DNA of 64,000 nt from Macrothele yani. Taxonomy: Eukaryota > Arthropoda > Arachnida > Araneae > Macrothelidae. The translations under genes were made by a program, and so were the position numbers. Shown one piece after another: positions 62,556 through 64,000 of this stretch (within the stretch, counting starts at the first letter, position 1; each line of letters starts with the position of its first letter). The notes under the pieces are model-generated. The model made no database searches. It had not been told where the DNA came from and saw only the letters and a list, made by a program, of their open reading frames with translations. The stretch is from the NCBI GenBank assembly GCA_039090855.1, contig CM077025.1, positions 102,528,489 to 102,592,488 on the forward strand. Direction: 5' to 3'.

Positions 62556-64000
62556 TTATTGTTTTAACCTTTTCCTGATAAGCCTATCTTTTTCTGCTTC
62601 CACCACAACTAATTTACTTTCAGTTTTCTTTATTTCAGCTGAACCTTGTATGATCAAGTTAGAGGCAACTGCTATTTCAACAGTATTTTGTTTTTCTACA
62701 GCTTTTCTCATTCTTTCTGTTCCCTCTTGAATTACTGCTAGGGAGGCTTCTTTATCTTTTTTAAGCCTATTTATTTCTGCATCATTTTCTTTTATTTTGT
62801 CATCAAACTCAGCTTTTCTTTTTTTCTCTAGCTGCTTTTCCTTATTTTCTCTCTCTTTCTGCTTCCTTTCTTTTACCTTTTTTGATTCTTCTTCCTTCAG
62901 CTTATCAACATACTCTTTATAAAATTTATGTGAATCACGAACACTATTTAACAAATTTCTTGTTATGGGAACTTTACTTACACATCCATAGTGTTTAATG
63001 GCCCCTTTAACTATTCTTAATGATGTTATAGTTGAGTCTTTTAAGTTAGCCTTGTCCTTCCTTAACAGAGCAGTGTTAACCGAAAATCCCCTTTCTGCAT
63101 CAGCGTTACCATGAGGTAAAACTAAAATTGACTTGATGAGTTTAGCAAGATTTGAGGAGTCTTTAATACTAAATATATTACGCCAGTAATGATCAATCCG
63201 CACTGGAATATGCCCTTCCTCTGAAAATTTCACTAGTTCACCTAGAGTTGGCTTATCGCAATTTAAAAGTTTCCACTCTTCTCTTACTCTATCAATTTGT
63301 TCTTCAGAAAGCTGCAAAACACTTGAAATTCTGGTTATTTCCAAAAGTCCTTCAGTGACTGAAAGTTGAGTTGACTCTTTCTTTGGTTCTTTTACCTTTA
63401 AAACTTCTATGTCTCTTAGCTTTTGATTGCAGAATGGCAAATTTGACTTTAAATATTTTGTGGTTGCAATTAGTGATGATCTTACATCTAAGAGAAATAA
63501 TTTCTGCCTGGTCTCCTGAACATTCCTGAGGAGATTTTTTGTCTTCATACAAACTTCTAACTCCCCTAGTTTTTTCCATGAATTTTTGTTTTCAAAATCT
63601 TCATTTTTTAGGTCTTCTCCAAATTTCCCTGCAATAACATCATCTTGGATAAACTGAGCCATAACATTCCTCATTAAAGTATTTAAATTAGAATATAACT
63701 GGTGTATTTTTGGTTCTTCACTCTGATAACATAAGGAAAACTTTTTCAAAATTTTGGTGTGAAAATAAAATTAATGCTAAATAGCAAGGAGTTAGCTCAT
63801 TTTTCAGGAAACAGTGAATTCTTTTATACCTTGCCAAATTGTGTAGTTGTTTTTCAAATATTTTTTGAGATGGCAAGAAGTTTAAAAAATATTCTGTAAT
63901 ATTTAGCCATTGATCCAAGAGCCTCTGGGCTACAGAACCAACGGTTACCCATATGTTGCTGACATGACGCAAAAGAAATTTGGCTGTGACCAATGTTATA
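62556..64000 (-). CDS. hAT-derived protein with coiled-coil tail, partial, one frameshift
   Basis: The main frame 63749-62556 codes about 397 residues. Residues about 200-250 match the hAT C-terminal dimerisation region (ILVLPHGNADAERGFSVN). The last 130 residues are a lysine/glutamate-rich predicted coiled coil (KVKERKQKERENKEKQLEKK onward). The preceding part (LLDQWLNITEYFLNFLPS) is in another frame, 63993-63718, so one frameshift lies near 63735; it continues past the window edge. Classical hAT transposases end soon after the dimerisation block, so this tail is unusual. It may be a domesticated gene, a diverged transposon, or a pseudogene if the shift is real. Confidence 0.75.

Overview
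This is AT-rich metazoan nuclear DNA (my estimate by eye is about one third G+C). It has spliced genes with GT-AG introns and no operons. The transposon set (Tc1, mariner, pogo/Tigger, hAT, piggyBac, RTE, I-like and other LINEs, a Penelope-like element, Ty3/gypsy, tRNA-derived SINEs) and the four-MBT gene suggest an arthropod, possibly a chelicerate. The sequence does not settle the species.

The host gene I can identify is on the minus strand. Three exons encode the last two MBT repeats of an MBTD1/Sfmbt-type Polycomb-group protein: 46577-46826 (MBT3), 23367-23446 (linker) and 12673-12907 (MBT4). Splice sites and reading phases fit exactly. About 34 kb of the window is therefore this gene, nearly all of it intron filled with nested transposons. 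Its first two MBT repeats and its 3' end were not found. On the right, a plus-strand exon at 61820-61890 begins a THAP-domain protein, and a minus-strand hAT-derived ORF with a coiled-coil tail runs off the edge (62556-64000). Weaker minus-strand exon candidates lie at 58826-58905 and 62089-62230.

Layout. 0.5-11.3 kb: an old Tc1-like element split by a Ty3/gypsy retrotransposon (2349-10760, 4-bp target duplication). The gypsy has lost its reverse transcriptase and carries an I-type LINE in its left LTR. 11.3-12.6 kb: a mariner ending about 37 bp from an MBT splice donor. 13.6-19.9 kb: two mariners, the first holding a Tigger derivative and a Penelope-like element, the second a small TIR element that itself holds an RTE 5' end. 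20.3-26.5 kb: a Tc1, a LINE relic and a mariner with a GC-rich insertion. 28.2-37.7 kb: LINE relics, a tandem repeat, a SINE and an intact full-length RTE. 37.9-46.4 kb: at least three inverted-terminus pairs inside one another, with hAT and piggyBac relics. 49.8-51.0 kb: a Tc1. 51.5-57.2 kb: a 5.7-kb element with about 260-bp terminal inverted repeats and a cysteine-rich protein I cannot place in a named transposase superfamily. 59.8-61.2 kb: a SINE and a LINE relic.

The strongest candidate for something poorly described is the 5.7-kb CXC element. A second theme is a set of repair or replication scars: several near-perfect hairpins, one dated by comparison with its sister LTR, and several 25-32 bp locally copied segments.
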